A stretch of DNA of 64,000 nucleotides from Collinsella sp. AM33-4BH (GCF_003469205.1 NZ_QSIN01000004.1:120635-184634), one strand, 5' to 3'. Positions 53,464-63,116 are shown, counted from the first letter of the stretch. Made by a program: numbers and translations. The notes: generated by a model from the letters alone, not told the origin.

Positions 53464-53650
53464 ATACTATCCCCTCTGCTGTTGCTGGGCATCAAATCGA
53501 ATCAGTAGCTTTTGAGTATACCCGAGGGCGTAAAGAGGGGCGGAATGTTCAGGCAATCTCAACTGAATCAGCTCCGCTGTGACACGCGTCGGTTACCTTT
53601 AATGGATATGAGGTGAATGAGGCGATTGTTTTGCTATACTCTCTCCGCAC

Positions 53651-53726
53651 GGGCGATTGGCGCAACGGTTAGCGCAGGTGCTTTACACGCACAAGGCTGG
53701 GGGTTCGAATCCCTCATCGCCCACCA
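53651..53726 (+). tRNA. tRNA-Val (TAC)
   Basis: 76-nt cloverleaf GGGCGATTGGCGCAA to encoded CCA; anticodon loop TTTACAC gives TAC. Its 3' end is duplicated about 184 bases downstream. Confidence 0.94.
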
Positions 53727-53735
53727 TTGAATTGG

Positions 53736-53766
53736 AAACGGTCCTCGCAAGTGGACCGTTTTTGTT
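53736..53766 (+). terminator. terminator of tRNA-Val
   Basis: AAACGGTCC-N8-GGACCGTTT then TTTG. Confidence 0.85.
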
Positions 53767-53920
53767 TGGGCCCAGCGCATGGGATTCGAACCCGAAAGGG
53801 TGCGGAGCTGAGGAAACGCGAAGCGTTTTCCAGCGCAGCACGCGAGGGCCGTAGGCCCGAAGCGAGAGCGGACGGCGTCAGCCGCACGCGACATCCCTCA
53901 TCGCCCACCACTGAATTGTT

Positions 53921-53953
53921 AGGCCTCCAGCGATGGAGGCCTTTCTTTTTTTC
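53921..53953 (+). terminator. terminator in the duplicated unit
   Basis: AGGCCTCCA-GCGA-TGGAGGCCT then a T-rich tail of 11 bases. It corresponds in position to the tRNA-Val terminator of the first unit but has a different stem. Confidence 0.8.
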
Positions 53954-54005
53954 AGGCCCAACGCATGGGATTCGAACCCACCAGCACGTCTGTCACAAAG
54001 GCCGT

Positions 54006-54220
54006 GGCCAGAAAATGGCAAAAATGAGTACTGCCACCTTGCTTACAACATATCAAAAGATAGTATTTGCTTAAGTTACGCAACATATGTCCATTATAAG
54101 GACTAACAATTGGATCAAAATCGTACATTCATCGCCATTTCGGCTAGCTATCTGGCCTTATTAGTCCAAAATTGCTGCTACCAAATCGATAACAGTACTC
54201 ATATTTGATGTTTTTTGACC
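54006..54220. repeat. 215-bp AT-rich element with 28-bp terminal inverted repeats
   Basis: Ends 54006-54033 and 54193-54220 are inverted repeats, 22 of 28 identical, both carrying ATGAGTACTG at the inner edge. GGACTAA (54100-54106) and TTAGTCC (54161-54167) are a second inverted pair. AT content is far above the surroundings and no gene is present. It may be a MITE-like element or a regulatory region; no clear target-site duplication is seen. Confidence 0.6.
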
Positions 54221-54337
54221 AGCAGGTCTCCCCGCCTTAGCAAATCTAAGGCAAAACGGGCTCCAGACCGCTGAATCATGCCACATAGGGCACGTCCGCA
54301 GTCCGGAACCCGGTCAAAGTTAAGTTATTTCGCTGTG

Positions 54338-55621
54338 TTAGGCCAAAACGTCCGACAGGATCTCGATCAGACTGTCCACGTCGGATTCCTCGCAGACGAG
54401 CGGCGGCAGGAAACGCAGCGTATGGGCACCCGTAGCGTTAATCACGGCACCAGCCCCCAATGCACGGGCCACAACGTCGTGTGCATCACCCGCAGTATCG
54501 TCCAGATCGCAGCCGAGCATCAAGCCGCGGCCACGCACCTCGGTCACGTTCGGCAGCTTGGCGAGCTTTGCCTCCATATAGGCGCCTACCTTGGCAGCGT
54601 GGTCGGCATAATCGCCGCGCACGAGTGCGGAGAGCGTCGCGGCACACGCCGCGATGGCCAAGCAGCTACCGCCAAAGGTCGAGCCGTGGTCGCCCGGCTT
54701 AAACACGTCGGCAATCTCCTTCTTTGCCACGACGGCACCCATGGGCACGCCATCAGCAATGCCCTTGGCAAGGCTCATGATGTCGGGTTCCACGCCATAG
54801 GTTTGGAATGCAAACGGCTTGCCGGAGCGGAAGATGCCGCACTGGACCTCGTCGGCGATAAGCACGGCGCCCACTTCGTGTGCCAGGTCGCGCGCTGCCG
54901 CCATAAACTCCTCGGTCATGGGGTGCACACCGCTCTCGCCCTGAATCGGCTCGAGCATCACGGCACAAATTTCGCCCCCCAGCTGTTTAAAGATCGCACG
55001 CAGTTCATCGATATCGTTGGGCGTGCAGGCCACAAAGCCACCCGGCAGCGGGCGGAAACTATCCTGCAGCCAATCCTGCATAGTGGCGGCAATGGTCTCG
55101 AGCGTACGGCCGTGGAAGCCGCCGCGCATGCACACGATAGTGTTGCCGCCGTTACCGGCACGCTTGGCGTACAGGCGCGCGAGCTTCATCGAGCCCTCGT
55201 TGGCCTCGGCGCCGGAGTTGGCAAAGAAGGTCTCCCAAACCTGCTCATCCGCAGCCGGGGCACCAAGAGCAGCTGCCGTGGTCTCATCGCCGGCGACAAT
55301 GGCATCGGCAAGCACGCGCGCACCATCTACGTCGTCGTTAGCAAGCTTGGACAGCAGCGCCGCGACCTGTCCACGCTGCTCGATGTAGAAGTAATTGGAG
55401 ACATGCATGAGCTTTTTGGTCTGTGCCTCGAGCGCCGAGAGCACAGCCGGGTCGCCATGACCTAGGCTGCACACGCCGATGCCGGCAAGAAAGTCGAGGT
55501 ACTCACGACCATCGTCGCCGGTGAGCTTCATGCCGTGACCCTCGACAAACTCGACCGGAGAGCGGCCAAAGGTATGCATAACGTAATGGGATTCAAGCGA
55601 TTGCTGAGCTGCAAGTGACAT
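54338..55621 (-). CDS. argD: acetylornithine aminotransferase
   Basis: 427 residues, class III PLP aminotransferase. NSGAEANEGSMKLAR, GGFHGRTLETIAAT, ADEVQCGIFRSGK and the PLP-lysine in SLAKGIADGVPMGA. About 25 residues longer than typical. Transfers the amino group to N-acetylglutamate semialdehyde. Last gene of argCJBD. Confidence 0.95.
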   Translation of the reverse strand: MSLAAQQSLESHYVMHTFGRSPVEFVEGHGMKLTGDDGREYLDFLAGIGVCSLGHGDPAVLSALEAQTKKLMHVSNYFYIEQRGQVAALLSKLANDDVDGARVLADAIVAGDETTAAALGAPAADEQVWETFFANSGAEANEGSMKLARLYAKRAGNGGNTIVCMRGGFHGRTLETIAATMQDWLQDSFRPLPGGFVACTPNDIDELRAIFKQLGGEICAVMLEPIQGESGVHPMTEEFMAAARDLAHEVGAVLIADEVQCGIFRSGKPFAFQTYGVEPDIMSLAKGIADGVPMGAVVAKKEIADVFKPGDHGSTFGGSCLAIAACAATLSALVRGDYADHAAKVGAYMEAKLAKLPNVTEVRGRGLMLGCDLDDTAGDAHDVVARALGAGAVINATGAHTLRFLPPLVCEESDVDSLIEILSDVLA

Positions 55622-55690
55622 GGGATGCCTTTCGTTGAGCGCCGGACGGCGCAGGCCTATGGGTGCAGAAATGGGGCGGCTGCGGGTCAG

Positions 55691-56671
55691 TTAGACTGTC
55701 TGAAGTTTCTCGACCTCGTCGAGGTTCTCGGTCAGACGCGCAGCAAACGTCGAAAGCGGATGCGGATGCGTATCGAACTCGTAAGCCGTCTCGGTGGAAT
55801 GGATCACGGTGCCGACGCCGGCATCGGTCAGCAGCTCCAGCAGCAGCGAATGCGGCGTGGTGCCGTTGATGATGTGAGCGCGAAATACGCCGCCGGCAAG
55901 CGCATCGACGGCCGCACGCAGCTTGGGAATCATGCCCTTATCGACCTCGCCGCCGTAGAGCATTTCGTTAACCTCGTCGAGCGTTAGGTTGGAGATGAGT
56001 GAGTCTTTATCGCTAAAGTCCTTGTACAGGCCGTCGACGTCGGTCAAAAAGATCGCCTTATGCGCATGCAGCGCCGCCGCAACGGCACCGGCGGCGGTAT
56101 CGGCGTTGATGTTGAAGAAACCGCCGTCCTCCCCCGCCGCGACGGTAGCGATGACGGGGATGTACTCGCTATCGAGCAGGCGCTCGATATAGTCGGTGTT
56201 GACGTGCGTGACCTTGCCTACGCGGCCGAGTTCGGGGTCGAGCGGCTCGGCGATGAGCGTACCGGCATCGCTGCCCGAAACGCCCACGGCCAGGTTGCCG
56301 TGATGGTTGAGCGCCGCGACCAGCTCCTGGTTGACCTTGCCGCCCAGCACCTCGCGCACGATATCCATGGTCGCCGGCGTGGTCACGCGCTGGCCGTTCA
56401 TAAACTCGACGGGGATGTCGTAGTGGCTAAGCGCCTCGTTGATGGCCTTGCCGCCACCGTGCACGATAACAGGGCGCATGCCGATGATCTTGAGCAGGAC
56501 GATGTCGCTCATCACGTCGCGGCGCAGCTGCTCATCAACCATGGCGGCTCCGCCATATTTGATAACAACCGTCTTGCCGGTCAGGTTCTTAATCCACGGC
56601 AGCGCTTCGAACAGCAGCTGCGCGGTTGCTTCGTTGGATTCACTCGAACGACAATCGCGTGCGAATTTCAT
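55691..56671 (-). CDS. argB: N-acetylglutamate kinase
   Basis: 326 residues. VVIKYGGAAM, IVHGGGKAIN and the ATP-site INADTAAGAVAAAL with TDVDGLY. An extra tail of about 35 residues follows the conserved end (GVGTVI). The ATG at 56671 has GAGG upstream. Second step of the acetylated arginine route. Confidence 0.95.
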   Translation of the reverse strand: MKFARDCRSSESNEATAQLLFEALPWIKNLTGKTVVIKYGGAAMVDEQLRRDVMSDIVLLKIIGMRPVIVHGGGKAINEALSHYDIPVEFMNGQRVTTPATMDIVREVLGGKVNQELVAALNHHGNLAVGVSGSDAGTLIAEPLDPELGRVGKVTHVNTDYIERLLDSEYIPVIATVAAGEDGGFFNINADTAAGAVAAALHAHKAIFLTDVDGLYKDFSDKDSLISNLTLDEVNEMLYGGEVDKGMIPKLRAAVDALAGGVFRAHIINGTTPHSLLLELLTDAGVGTVIHSTETAYEFDTHPHPLSTFAARLTENLDEVEKLQTV

Positions 56672-56752
56672 AATCTGCCTCGTCTTTCGTATCGTTATCG
56701 CGCCGTGCTCCGCTGTCCGCAATCGCGGCAAGATGCGCAGCGTGCCTGGAAT

Positions 56753-58021
56753 CTAGGAACGGTAGTCGCCGTTGATGGAGATGTACTCATGCGTGAGGTC
56801 GCAGGTCCACACGGTCGTTGCCGCGTCGCCTGCGCCCAGGTCGGCCGAGATCACGATCTCGGGCGCCTCAAAACGTCGTAGAGCCTCGTCCTCGTCAAAG
56901 GGAACAGTCAGACCGTCGCGACAGACAGGCATGCCCATCATGTCGATGGAAACGTCTTCCTGATTAAACTTCACGCCGCACTTGCCAAGCGCCATAGCAA
57001 CGCGGCCCCAGTTGCAGTCGTGGCCGGCGATGCAGGTCTTAACGAGCGGCGAGTTGGCAACGGCACGGGCGGCGATATCGGCCTCCTCGTCGTTAGCGGC
57101 GCCGGTAACGTTGACCGTAACAAGCTTGGATGCGCCCTCACCATCGGCGGCGATATTGCGCGCCAGGCTCTCGCACACCTCGTGCACGGCAAATGCCAAC
57201 TCGTCAAAGGCATTGGAGCCCTCGACGATCGGCTCGGCATCTGCGGCAGCGGCGCCGGAGGCAAGCATGATGCAGGTGTCGTTGGTCGAGGTGTCGGAAT
57301 CGACCGTTACCTTGTTAAAGGTCTGCTTGACGGTCGAGAGCAGCAGGGCATGAAGTGCCGCAGGCTCGACGGGAGCATCGGTGGTGATAACTGCGATCAT
57401 GGTGGCCATGTTGGGCATGATCATACCCGAGCCCTTGCACATTCCGCCTACCGTATAGACATTGCCCGCATGACCCGCAGCCTCACTGACGTAGGACACG
57501 GCGTACTCCTTGGAGTGCGTGTCGGTCGTCATGATGGCGCGAGCGGCATCGGCGCCACCGTGGGCGGAGAGCGCCTCGTAGGCAGCAGGAATGGCGGTCT
57601 CAAACGTGTCGATCGGCAGAATCTGGCCAATTACACCCGTGGAGGCAACCAGAATCTGCTGAGGCTCGCAGCCGATGACCTGCGATGCGATGCTGCACGT
57701 CTCGCGCGCGCATGCAAGGCCGGTCTCACCCGTGGCGGCGTTGGCATTGCCAGAGTTGACCGAAATGCCGGCGATGATACCGTACCCCTTGTCGGTACCG
57801 CCCAGGTTGGCACGGCTCACCTGCACGGGCGCCGCGCAAAAGCGATTGGTGGTAAACACGCCAGCACCGGGACAGGGTTTATCGGGCACGACGAGCGCGT
57901 AATCCAGACGCTCGGGGTTCTTGCGGAACCCAGCGTGGATGCCTGCAGCCTTAAAACCAGCCGCAGCCGTAACGCCACCCTCGACGGCGCGAATCTTGAT
58001 ATCAAACAGCTCGGTATTCAT
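56753..58021 (-). CDS. argJ: glutamate N-acetyltransferase / ornithine acetyltransferase
   Basis: 422 residues. The autoproteolytic site is A206-T207 in KGSGMIMPNMATM; the new N-terminal Thr becomes the nucleophile of the beta chain. ASTGVIGQ is also present. It recycles acetyl from acetylornithine to glutamate, so no argA or argE is needed. Confidence 0.96.
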   Translation of the reverse strand: MNTELFDIKIRAVEGGVTAAAGFKAAGIHAGFRKNPERLDYALVVPDKPCPGAGVFTTNRFCAAPVQVSRANLGGTDKGYGIIAGISVNSGNANAATGETGLACARETCSIASQVIGCEPQQILVASTGVIGQILPIDTFETAIPAAYEALSAHGGADAARAIMTTDTHSKEYAVSYVSEAAGHAGNVYTVGGMCKGSGMIMPNMATMIAVITTDAPVEPAALHALLLSTVKQTFNKVTVDSDTSTNDTCIMLASGAAAADAEPIVEGSNAFDELAFAVHEVCESLARNIAADGEGASKLVTVNVTGAANDEEADIAARAVANSPLVKTCIAGHDCNWGRVAMALGKCGVKFNQEDVSIDMMGMPVCRDGLTVPFDEDEALRRFEAPEIVISADLGAGDAATTVWTCDLTHEYISINGDYRS

Positions 58022-58154
58022 CGTCTTTATGACTCCTTATGTCAAACAAAAACGGACATCGGTTGGTGCGCCATGCCAGTCGTGATCATGAGACCAGCTT
58101 AAAAGTGGCGCCCCACTCGATGCCCGACTACCAAATCGTTAACAATCGAATGTG

Positions 58155-59225
58155 CTACACCGGGCACGCCACTGTGGGCAAGCCTCGTCGCTCGTCAAAG
58201 CCAAAGACGATATTGGCGCACTGGACTGCTTGGCCCGCAGCGCCCTTGCACAGATTGTCGATGGCGCCCGTCGCCACCAGCACGCCCGCGCGCTTGTTGA
58301 GCGCGAGGCCGATCTGGGCGGCGTTGGTGCCGACGACCGAAGCCGTCTTGGGCTGCTGACCGGCATCGAGTACGCGTACGAAGGTGCGACCGGCGTAGAA
58401 CTGCTTGTAATGGTCGACAACGTCCTCAAGGGTCAAGGTATCGATAGCCTGCGGCGTAAGCGGCAGCGTCACCGTGGAGAGCAGACCACGCTTGAGCGGT
58501 GCCAGGTGCGGGGTAAAGACGACGCGATCGGTCAGGCCAAGGATTTGCTCAATCTCGGGCGTGTGGCGATGCTTGCCCACGCCGTAGGCCTCCAAGTTCT
58601 CGTCGGCGCTGCAAAAATGGGTGCGGGCGTTGCAGGACTTACCGGCGCCCGTCACGCCGCTAATGGCATCGACAATCACGGGACCGTTCTCGGCCACCCA
58701 GCCGACGCGCACGGCGGGCGCGGCGGCAAGGCTCGTTGCGGTGGGATAGCAACCGGCGCAGGCGACCAGCACGGGTTTGCCGTCGGCATGGTCGGATGCG
58801 GCGGTCTCCAAGTCTTGGCAGAACAGCTCGGGCAGACCGAAGGCACGGGTCTTGAGCAGCTCGGGGCTCGTATGCTCGGCGGCATACCATGTCTCAAAGA
58901 CGGACGCGTCGTTCAGACGGTAGTCGGCCGAAAGATCAAAGCAGGAGACGCCCGATGCAAGCAGCGCGGGCACCTGTGCCATGGCAGCCGTGTGCGGCAC
59001 GGCAAGAAAAACCGCATCGCAGCTCTTGAGCTCGGGGGCGTCATGCGTGGTGAAAACCAGATCGCTCACACCAGCAAAGCTCGGATACACCGCGGACAGC
59101 GGCTGGCCGGCATCGGCGTTGGACGTAATGGCAACAAGTTCAAACTCGGGATGACCGAGGACGAGGCGAATGAGCTCGGCTCCGGCATATCCAGCCGCGC
59201 CGACGATTCCAACCTTCAAAGACAT
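58155..59225 (-). CDS. argC: N-acetyl-gamma-glutamyl-phosphate reductase
   Basis: 356 residues. NADP-binding VGIVGAAGYAGAELIRL and the catalytic cysteine in VACAGCYPTATSLA; PHLAPLKRGLLSTV near the C-terminus. First gene of argCJBD. The later genes argF, argG and argH are not in the window. Confidence 0.96.
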   Translation of the reverse strand: MSLKVGIVGAAGYAGAELIRLVLGHPEFELVAITSNADAGQPLSAVYPSFAGVSDLVFTTHDAPELKSCDAVFLAVPHTAAMAQVPALLASGVSCFDLSADYRLNDASVFETWYAAEHTSPELLKTRAFGLPELFCQDLETAASDHADGKPVLVACAGCYPTATSLAAAPAVRVGWVAENGPVIVDAISGVTGAGKSCNARTHFCSADENLEAYGVGKHRHTPEIEQILGLTDRVVFTPHLAPLKRGLLSTVTLPLTPQAIDTLTLEDVVDHYKQFYAGRTFVRVLDAGQQPKTASVVGTNAAQIGLALNKRAGVLVATGAIDNLCKGAAGQAVQCANIVFGFDERRGLPTVACPV

Positions 59226-59310
59226 ATCAGACTCCTTGTCTGCGATTTATGCACCGATGCGCATTTCGCAGCGGTCATTATGAAGTGGGTTGAAACTTTA
59301 GCACCAAAAG

Positions 59311-59351
59311 ATGCATGATTACGTAAATGGCTTGCATATTCATGCATTGAA
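59311..59351. promoter_or_regulatory. candidate tandem ARG boxes upstream of argC
   Basis: Two AT-rich 18-base dyads, GCATGATTACGTAAATGG and GCATATTCATGCATTGAA (59313-59330 and 59334-59351), three bases apart, 88 bases before argC. They resemble ArgR boxes (TGAAT-N4-ATTCA) loosely. Inferred. Confidence 0.4.
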
Positions 59352-59391
59352 ACATTCCCGACACATTCGCTTGAAGGAATTGACAAATGGA

Positions 59392-59445
59392 GCGGGCCCC
59401 GTATTGACCGGCGCTCCTAACGGCGCCGGGCAATACGGGGCCCGC
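59392..59445. repeat. 15-bp GC-rich hairpin between argC and a PNPOx gene
   Basis: GCGGGCCCCGTATTG and CAATACGGGGCCCGC pair perfectly; the loop contains a second stem GGCGCtcctaacgGCGCC. It may terminate the minus-strand riboflavin operon; no U-tract is present. Confidence 0.7.
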
Positions 59446-59482
59446 CCATGCGAAAACCAAGTTGTTAGGATGAGCCAGCTGG

Positions 59483-59893
59483 CTAGAGCTCGACCGGCAC
59501 CCATTCGTCGTGATTGCAGATAAAAGCCTCGGGATCCTCGACGCTAAAGAAGACGAGCGTGGGGTCGTTAGGCCCCTCATAGTGCTCGCCCAGGTGCTCT
59601 AGATGCTTCCACCCGGCTTCGCGCATTTCGCCTAAAGCCCGGTCATCCAAGCCGGCACGCCCGCGCAAGATAAGCCAGCCATGGCCCGGCCACCAACTCG
59701 TGGCCTCAAAGCGCTGGTTTTGCAGCAGCTCTTGCCACACATCTTTGGTGCGCGCTGTTACAAACCACAGCTTGCCATCCTGGATCTGCGCAAACGAAAA
59801 CGGACGCACATGAGGCTGTCCGTCAACGCTCGTCGCCAAATACCATGCCGGCACCGACGTCAGATACTCCAACACCGTATTCAATCCGTCCAC
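59483..59893 (-). CDS. pyridoxamine-5'-phosphate-oxidase-like flavoprotein
   Basis: 136 residues. A split-barrel flavin-binding fold: PAWYLATSVDGQPHVRPFSFAQIQDGKLWFVTARTKDVW is the family signature. About 35 percent identical by eye to the next gene upstream. FMN (or F420/haem) binding is expected of the family. Last gene of an apparent FMN-riboswitch operon. Confidence 0.85.
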   Translation of the reverse strand: MDGLNTVLEYLTSVPAWYLATSVDGQPHVRPFSFAQIQDGKLWFVTARTKDVWQELLQNQRFEATSWWPGHGWLILRGRAGLDDRALGEMREAGWKHLEHLGEHYEGPNDPTLVFFSVEDPEAFICNHDEWVPVEL

Positions 59894-59934
59894 GGTTCCT
59901 CCTGCCGCTAGCTCATTTGACTGGTTGGTAAACG

Positions 59935-60381
59935 TTAGAGCTCCAGGCGCTCCTCGCTGCCGTCGATATCACAGAAGCGCGCGGCAATGTTGCGGACCGA
60001 AAAGAAAGCAAGGCGGCCGTCGTTGGCACTCTCGTGTTCCTCGCCGATGCCCACCATGTGCTTAAAACCCGCTTGACGCACCTTGTCGCTCGCAACCGCG
60101 TCGTCCTCAAGTGCGGCCTCGCCGGTCAACACGATCCAACATTCCCCCGGCTTCCAGCCCGAGAGCTCAAACTTGGGATTCGCACTCAGCTCCGCCCACA
60201 CATCCTTGTCGCGCGACGTGCAAAACCACAGCTTACCGTCATCGACCATGGCAAACGAAAACGGCCTCACGCGAGGCTGATGCCCGTCGGTCACATCGGT
60301 CGTGGCCAGATACCACGCCGGAATGCGCCTGAGATACGAACAGGCGCGCTCAAGCTGAGCCGTGCGGTCCTTGTCGGTCAT
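59935..60381 (-). CDS. pyridoxamine-5'-phosphate-oxidase-like flavoprotein, paralogue
   Basis: 148 residues, same split-barrel fold as its neighbour (RIPAWYLATTDVTDGHQPRVRPFSFAMVDDGKLWF). The two are a tandem duplication, 41 bases apart, both after ecfT (30-base gap). Substrate unknown. Probably uses the flavin imported by the upstream transporter, which is inference. Confidence 0.85.
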   Translation of the reverse strand: MTDKDRTAQLERACSYLRRIPAWYLATTDVTDGHQPRVRPFSFAMVDDGKLWFCTSRDKDVWAELSANPKFELSGWKPGECWIVLTGEAALEDDAVASDKVRQAGFKHMVGIGEEHESANDGRLAFFSVRNIAARFCDIDGSEERLEL

Positions 60382-60411
60382 AGGGGCCCCTTTCTTGCGC
60401 TCGAATCGCGC

Positions 60412-61212
60412 CTAAACAAGTTGAAGGTTGACGACGATGACACACGCAAGCAGCAGCATCGTCACAACCGCAGCCAGCGCATCCCCGCGGCGAAATGCAA
60501 GTGCATGCAGACGCGTGCGGCCCTGCTCGCCGTGATAGCAGCGTGCATCCATGGCGGCAGACAACGTCTCGGCATGACGGAACACGCCCGTGAACAGTGG
60601 AATCGCCACACTGCCGAGCATACGCACGCCGCCGAGCGGGCCACCCGTTACGCGTGCGCCGCGGCTTGCCTGCGCGTCCGCCGTCTGCTTCATCTCGGTG
60701 GCAAACTGCGGCATAAAGCGCAACGCGATGCCCATGATCATGCCGAGCTCATGCGCAGGGAGCCCCACGCGCGCAAACGGTGCGAGCAGGCGCTCAAAGC
60801 CCGCGGTGAGGTCGAGCGTAGGCGTGGTGAGCGTAATGGCGCTCATGCCGGCCATCATCAAGGTCAGGCGGCACGCCATAAAGACGGCGGAATGCAGCGA
60901 GCCCTCGCTTATCTGCAAAAAGCCGAGCTGCCACAGGATGCGCCCACTCTGATCGGTAAACAAGTTGAGCACCGCGACCACGACGACGATTGCCAGCAGC
61001 GGCGCCATCGACGACAGAACGCGACGAGCCGGCACCCGGGACACGGCATAGATCAGCACGACGAAAATTGCGACAGGAGCCAGTCCGCGGAAGCCGCCGA
61101 CGGTCAGCGTCGTGATTAAAAACACAAAGCCCAGGAGCAGCTTGGTGCGCGGATCCAGGCGATGGATCGCACTATCGCTCGGATAGTAGCTGCCAAACGA
61201 AAACGCCTCCAT
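60412..61212 (-). CDS. ecfT: ECF transporter transmembrane component EcfT
   Basis: 266 residues, five to six membrane helices. The cytoplasmic coupling helices carry the family Ala-Arg-Gly-like motifs (QASRGARVTG, MDARCYHG). It couples the two ATPase domains to a substrate-specific S component. Its start overlaps the ATPase stop by one base. Confidence 0.92.
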   Translation of the reverse strand: MEAFSFGSYYPSDSAIHRLDPRTKLLLGFVFLITTLTVGGFRGLAPVAIFVVLIYAVSRVPARRVLSSMAPLLAIVVVVAVLNLFTDQSGRILWQLGFLQISEGSLHSAVFMACRLTLMMAGMSAITLTTPTLDLTAGFERLLAPFARVGLPAHELGMIMGIALRFMPQFATEMKQTADAQASRGARVTGGPLGGVRMLGSVAIPLFTGVFRHAETLSAAMDARCYHGEQGRTRLHALAFRRGDALAAVVTMLLLACVIVVNLQLV

Positions 61213-63116
61213 TAGCAGCCCTCCTCTCGCGCGACCGTCTTGGATTTAGCAATGTCCGCGACGTTAGAAGGACCGTCCGAGCGACCGATTAGCAGGTCCA
61301 CCAACTCGTCTGCCAGCGACTCAACCGTATAGAGCCCGCCGCAACGCAGCGGCACGCCCGCCTCCGCGAGCGCCAACGCCATGCGCTGGGCAGCAGGTAC
61401 GCCCAAGCCGATCGACTTGAGCTCATCGGCATGTGCAAACACCTGCGCGGGGGTTCCCTCTGCAAACACCGCACCTTCGTTCATCACGACGATGCGGTCG
61501 CAGCAATTGGCCAGGTCATCCATACTATGCGAAACCATGACAACGGTCAGGCCATCGCGGTGAAGTCGATCGATAAGCTCAAGGAAATCCCTGTGCGCAG
61601 CCGGATCGAGCCCCGCCATGGGTTCATCGAGCACCAGGACTTCGGGCTCCATGGCGAGCACACCGGCGAATGCCACACGCCGTTGCTGACCGCCCGAAAG
61701 CTCAAAGGGACTCTTGTCGCCGACCGTAGAAAGGTCGAGGCCCACGCGCGAGAGCGACGACTCGACGCGACGGTCGACTTCATCTTGCGGCAAGCCAAGG
61801 TTGTGCGGGCCAAACGCCACGTCCTGCGTCACGGTTTCGGCAAACAGCTGACGCTCGGGATATTGAAACACCACGCCGACCTTGGCCTTAACCGCGGCGG
61901 CATCTTTCTTGTTTGCCAGGTCGAGCCCCAGCGCGCGAACGAATCCCTCCTGGGGGCGAATCAAACCGTTGAGATGCTGGACTAGCGTCGACTTACCCGA
62001 ACCGGTATGACCTGCCAAGCCCAGGAACTCGCCGCGACGCACCGTCAGCGATACATCGCGCAGCGCCCACGGGCTGCTGGGGTCGTTTCCCCAGAGAGCC
62101 TGTTTATTCGATTTGCCCGCAGTGGCCGAGCGCTTGCGCCATCGACGGCGCTCGCGGGCACTCAGCGAGTAACTATGCGAGAGGTGCGAAATCTCGATGA
62201 CGGGCTCCGACACGGCTGTCCCGTCGGTTGCAGAGGAGACGTTGTCGAGCACACGAGAATCGGATGCAGAAGGCCGCCCTGCGGTGTCTTCCCCACTCCG
62301 GTCGGCATATACCTGCGCAATCTCGGCGACCATATCCGCCTCGCGCACCCGCGCATGAACGGGCACGCCCTTCGCACGAAGCGCCATGCCCAAGCAGCAC
62401 GACGCCGGCATATCCAGGTTGAGCTCCACGAGCCCATCTGCCCGCGTCAGAATCTCCTCGGGCGTACCGAGCATGGCAACGCGCCCCGCCCGAAACACCG
62501 CGACACGATCGGCCTCGGCGGCCTCTTCCATAAAGTGCGTAATCATCACGATGGTCATGCCGCGTTCGTGCAGCACGTGACAGGCCTTCATAAGGCCCTT
62601 GCGCCCGCGCGGATCGAGCATCGAGGACGCCTCGTCCAAAATGAGCACGCGCGGTTCCATGGCGAGCACACCGGCAAGCGCCACACGCTGCTTTTGACCG
62701 CCCGAAAGCGCATGGGTCTCGTGGCGCTCAAAGCCCACCAGGCCCACGCCCTTCAGCGCCTCGCGTACGCGCTGCGCAATTTGCGCCGATGGCACGCCAA
62801 GGTTTTCGGGACCGAACGCAACGTCATCTTCGACAAGCGTTGCCACCAGCTGGTCGTCGGGATTCTGGAACACCATGCCTGCGGTCGAACGAATGTCGTA
62901 GACCAGCTCGGGATCGGACGCATCCATACCGTTGATACGTACCGTGCCCGCATCGGGCTGCAGCAGCGCATTCAGATGCTTGGCAAACGTCGACTTGCCC
63001 GACCCATTGCCACCGAGGATGCAGAAAAACTCCCCGTCCTCGATGTTCAGATCGACGCCGTCGAGTGCCGGTACGGCACCGTCATAGCTAAAGGAAACGC
63101 CCCGACACTCAATCAT
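61212..63116 (-). CDS. ecfA: fused ECF ATPase, EcfA-EcfA' in one chain
   Basis: 634 residues with two complete ATPase domains: Walker A GGNGSGKST (about 33-41) and GHTGSGKST (about 355-363), each with a signature SGGQKQR or SGGQQRR and a Walker B (LILDEASSMLDP, LVLDEPMAGLDP). Usually EcfA and EcfA' are separate proteins; here they are joined by a linker of about 85 residues. Overlaps ribU by four bases (ATGA) and ecfT by one. Confidence 0.94.
   Translation of the reverse strand: MIECRGVSFSYDGAVPALDGVDLNIEDGEFFCILGGNGSGKSTFAKHLNALLQPDAGTVRINGMDASDPELVYDIRSTAGMVFQNPDDQLVATLVEDDVAFGPENLGVPSAQIAQRVREALKGVGLVGFERHETHALSGGQKQRVALAGVLAMEPRVLILDEASSMLDPRGRKGLMKACHVLHERGMTIVMITHFMEEAAEADRVAVFRAGRVAMLGTPEEILTRADGLVELNLDMPASCCLGMALRAKGVPVHARVREADMVAEIAQVYADRSGEDTAGRPSASDSRVLDNVSSATDGTAVSEPVIEISHLSHSYSLSARERRRWRKRSATAGKSNKQALWGNDPSSPWALRDVSLTVRRGEFLGLAGHTGSGKSTLVQHLNGLIRPQEGFVRALGLDLANKKDAAAVKAKVGVVFQYPERQLFAETVTQDVAFGPHNLGLPQDEVDRRVESSLSRVGLDLSTVGDKSPFELSGGQQRRVAFAGVLAMEPEVLVLDEPMAGLDPAAHRDFLELIDRLHRDGLTVVMVSHSMDDLANCCDRIVVMNEGAVFAEGTPAQVFAHADELKSIGLGVPAAQRMALALAEAGVPLRCGGLYTVESLADELVDLLIGRSDGPSNVADIAKSKTVAREEGC

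Larger units (their letters stand above)
53709..53979. repeat. tandem duplication including tRNA-Val 3' end
   Basis: 53709-53734 and 53893-53918 are identical at 25 of 26 bases (they contain CCCTCATCGCCCACCA). GGCCCAGCGCATGGGATTCGAACCC-like sequences at 53769-53793 and 53955-53979 are identical at 24 of 25. So a unit of about 185 bp occurs twice, the second without an intact tRNA. Between lie small stems (GAAACGC/GCGTTTTC, GGGCC/GGCCC). This is the footprint of a past integration or tandem duplication at a tRNA gene. Confidence 0.8.
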
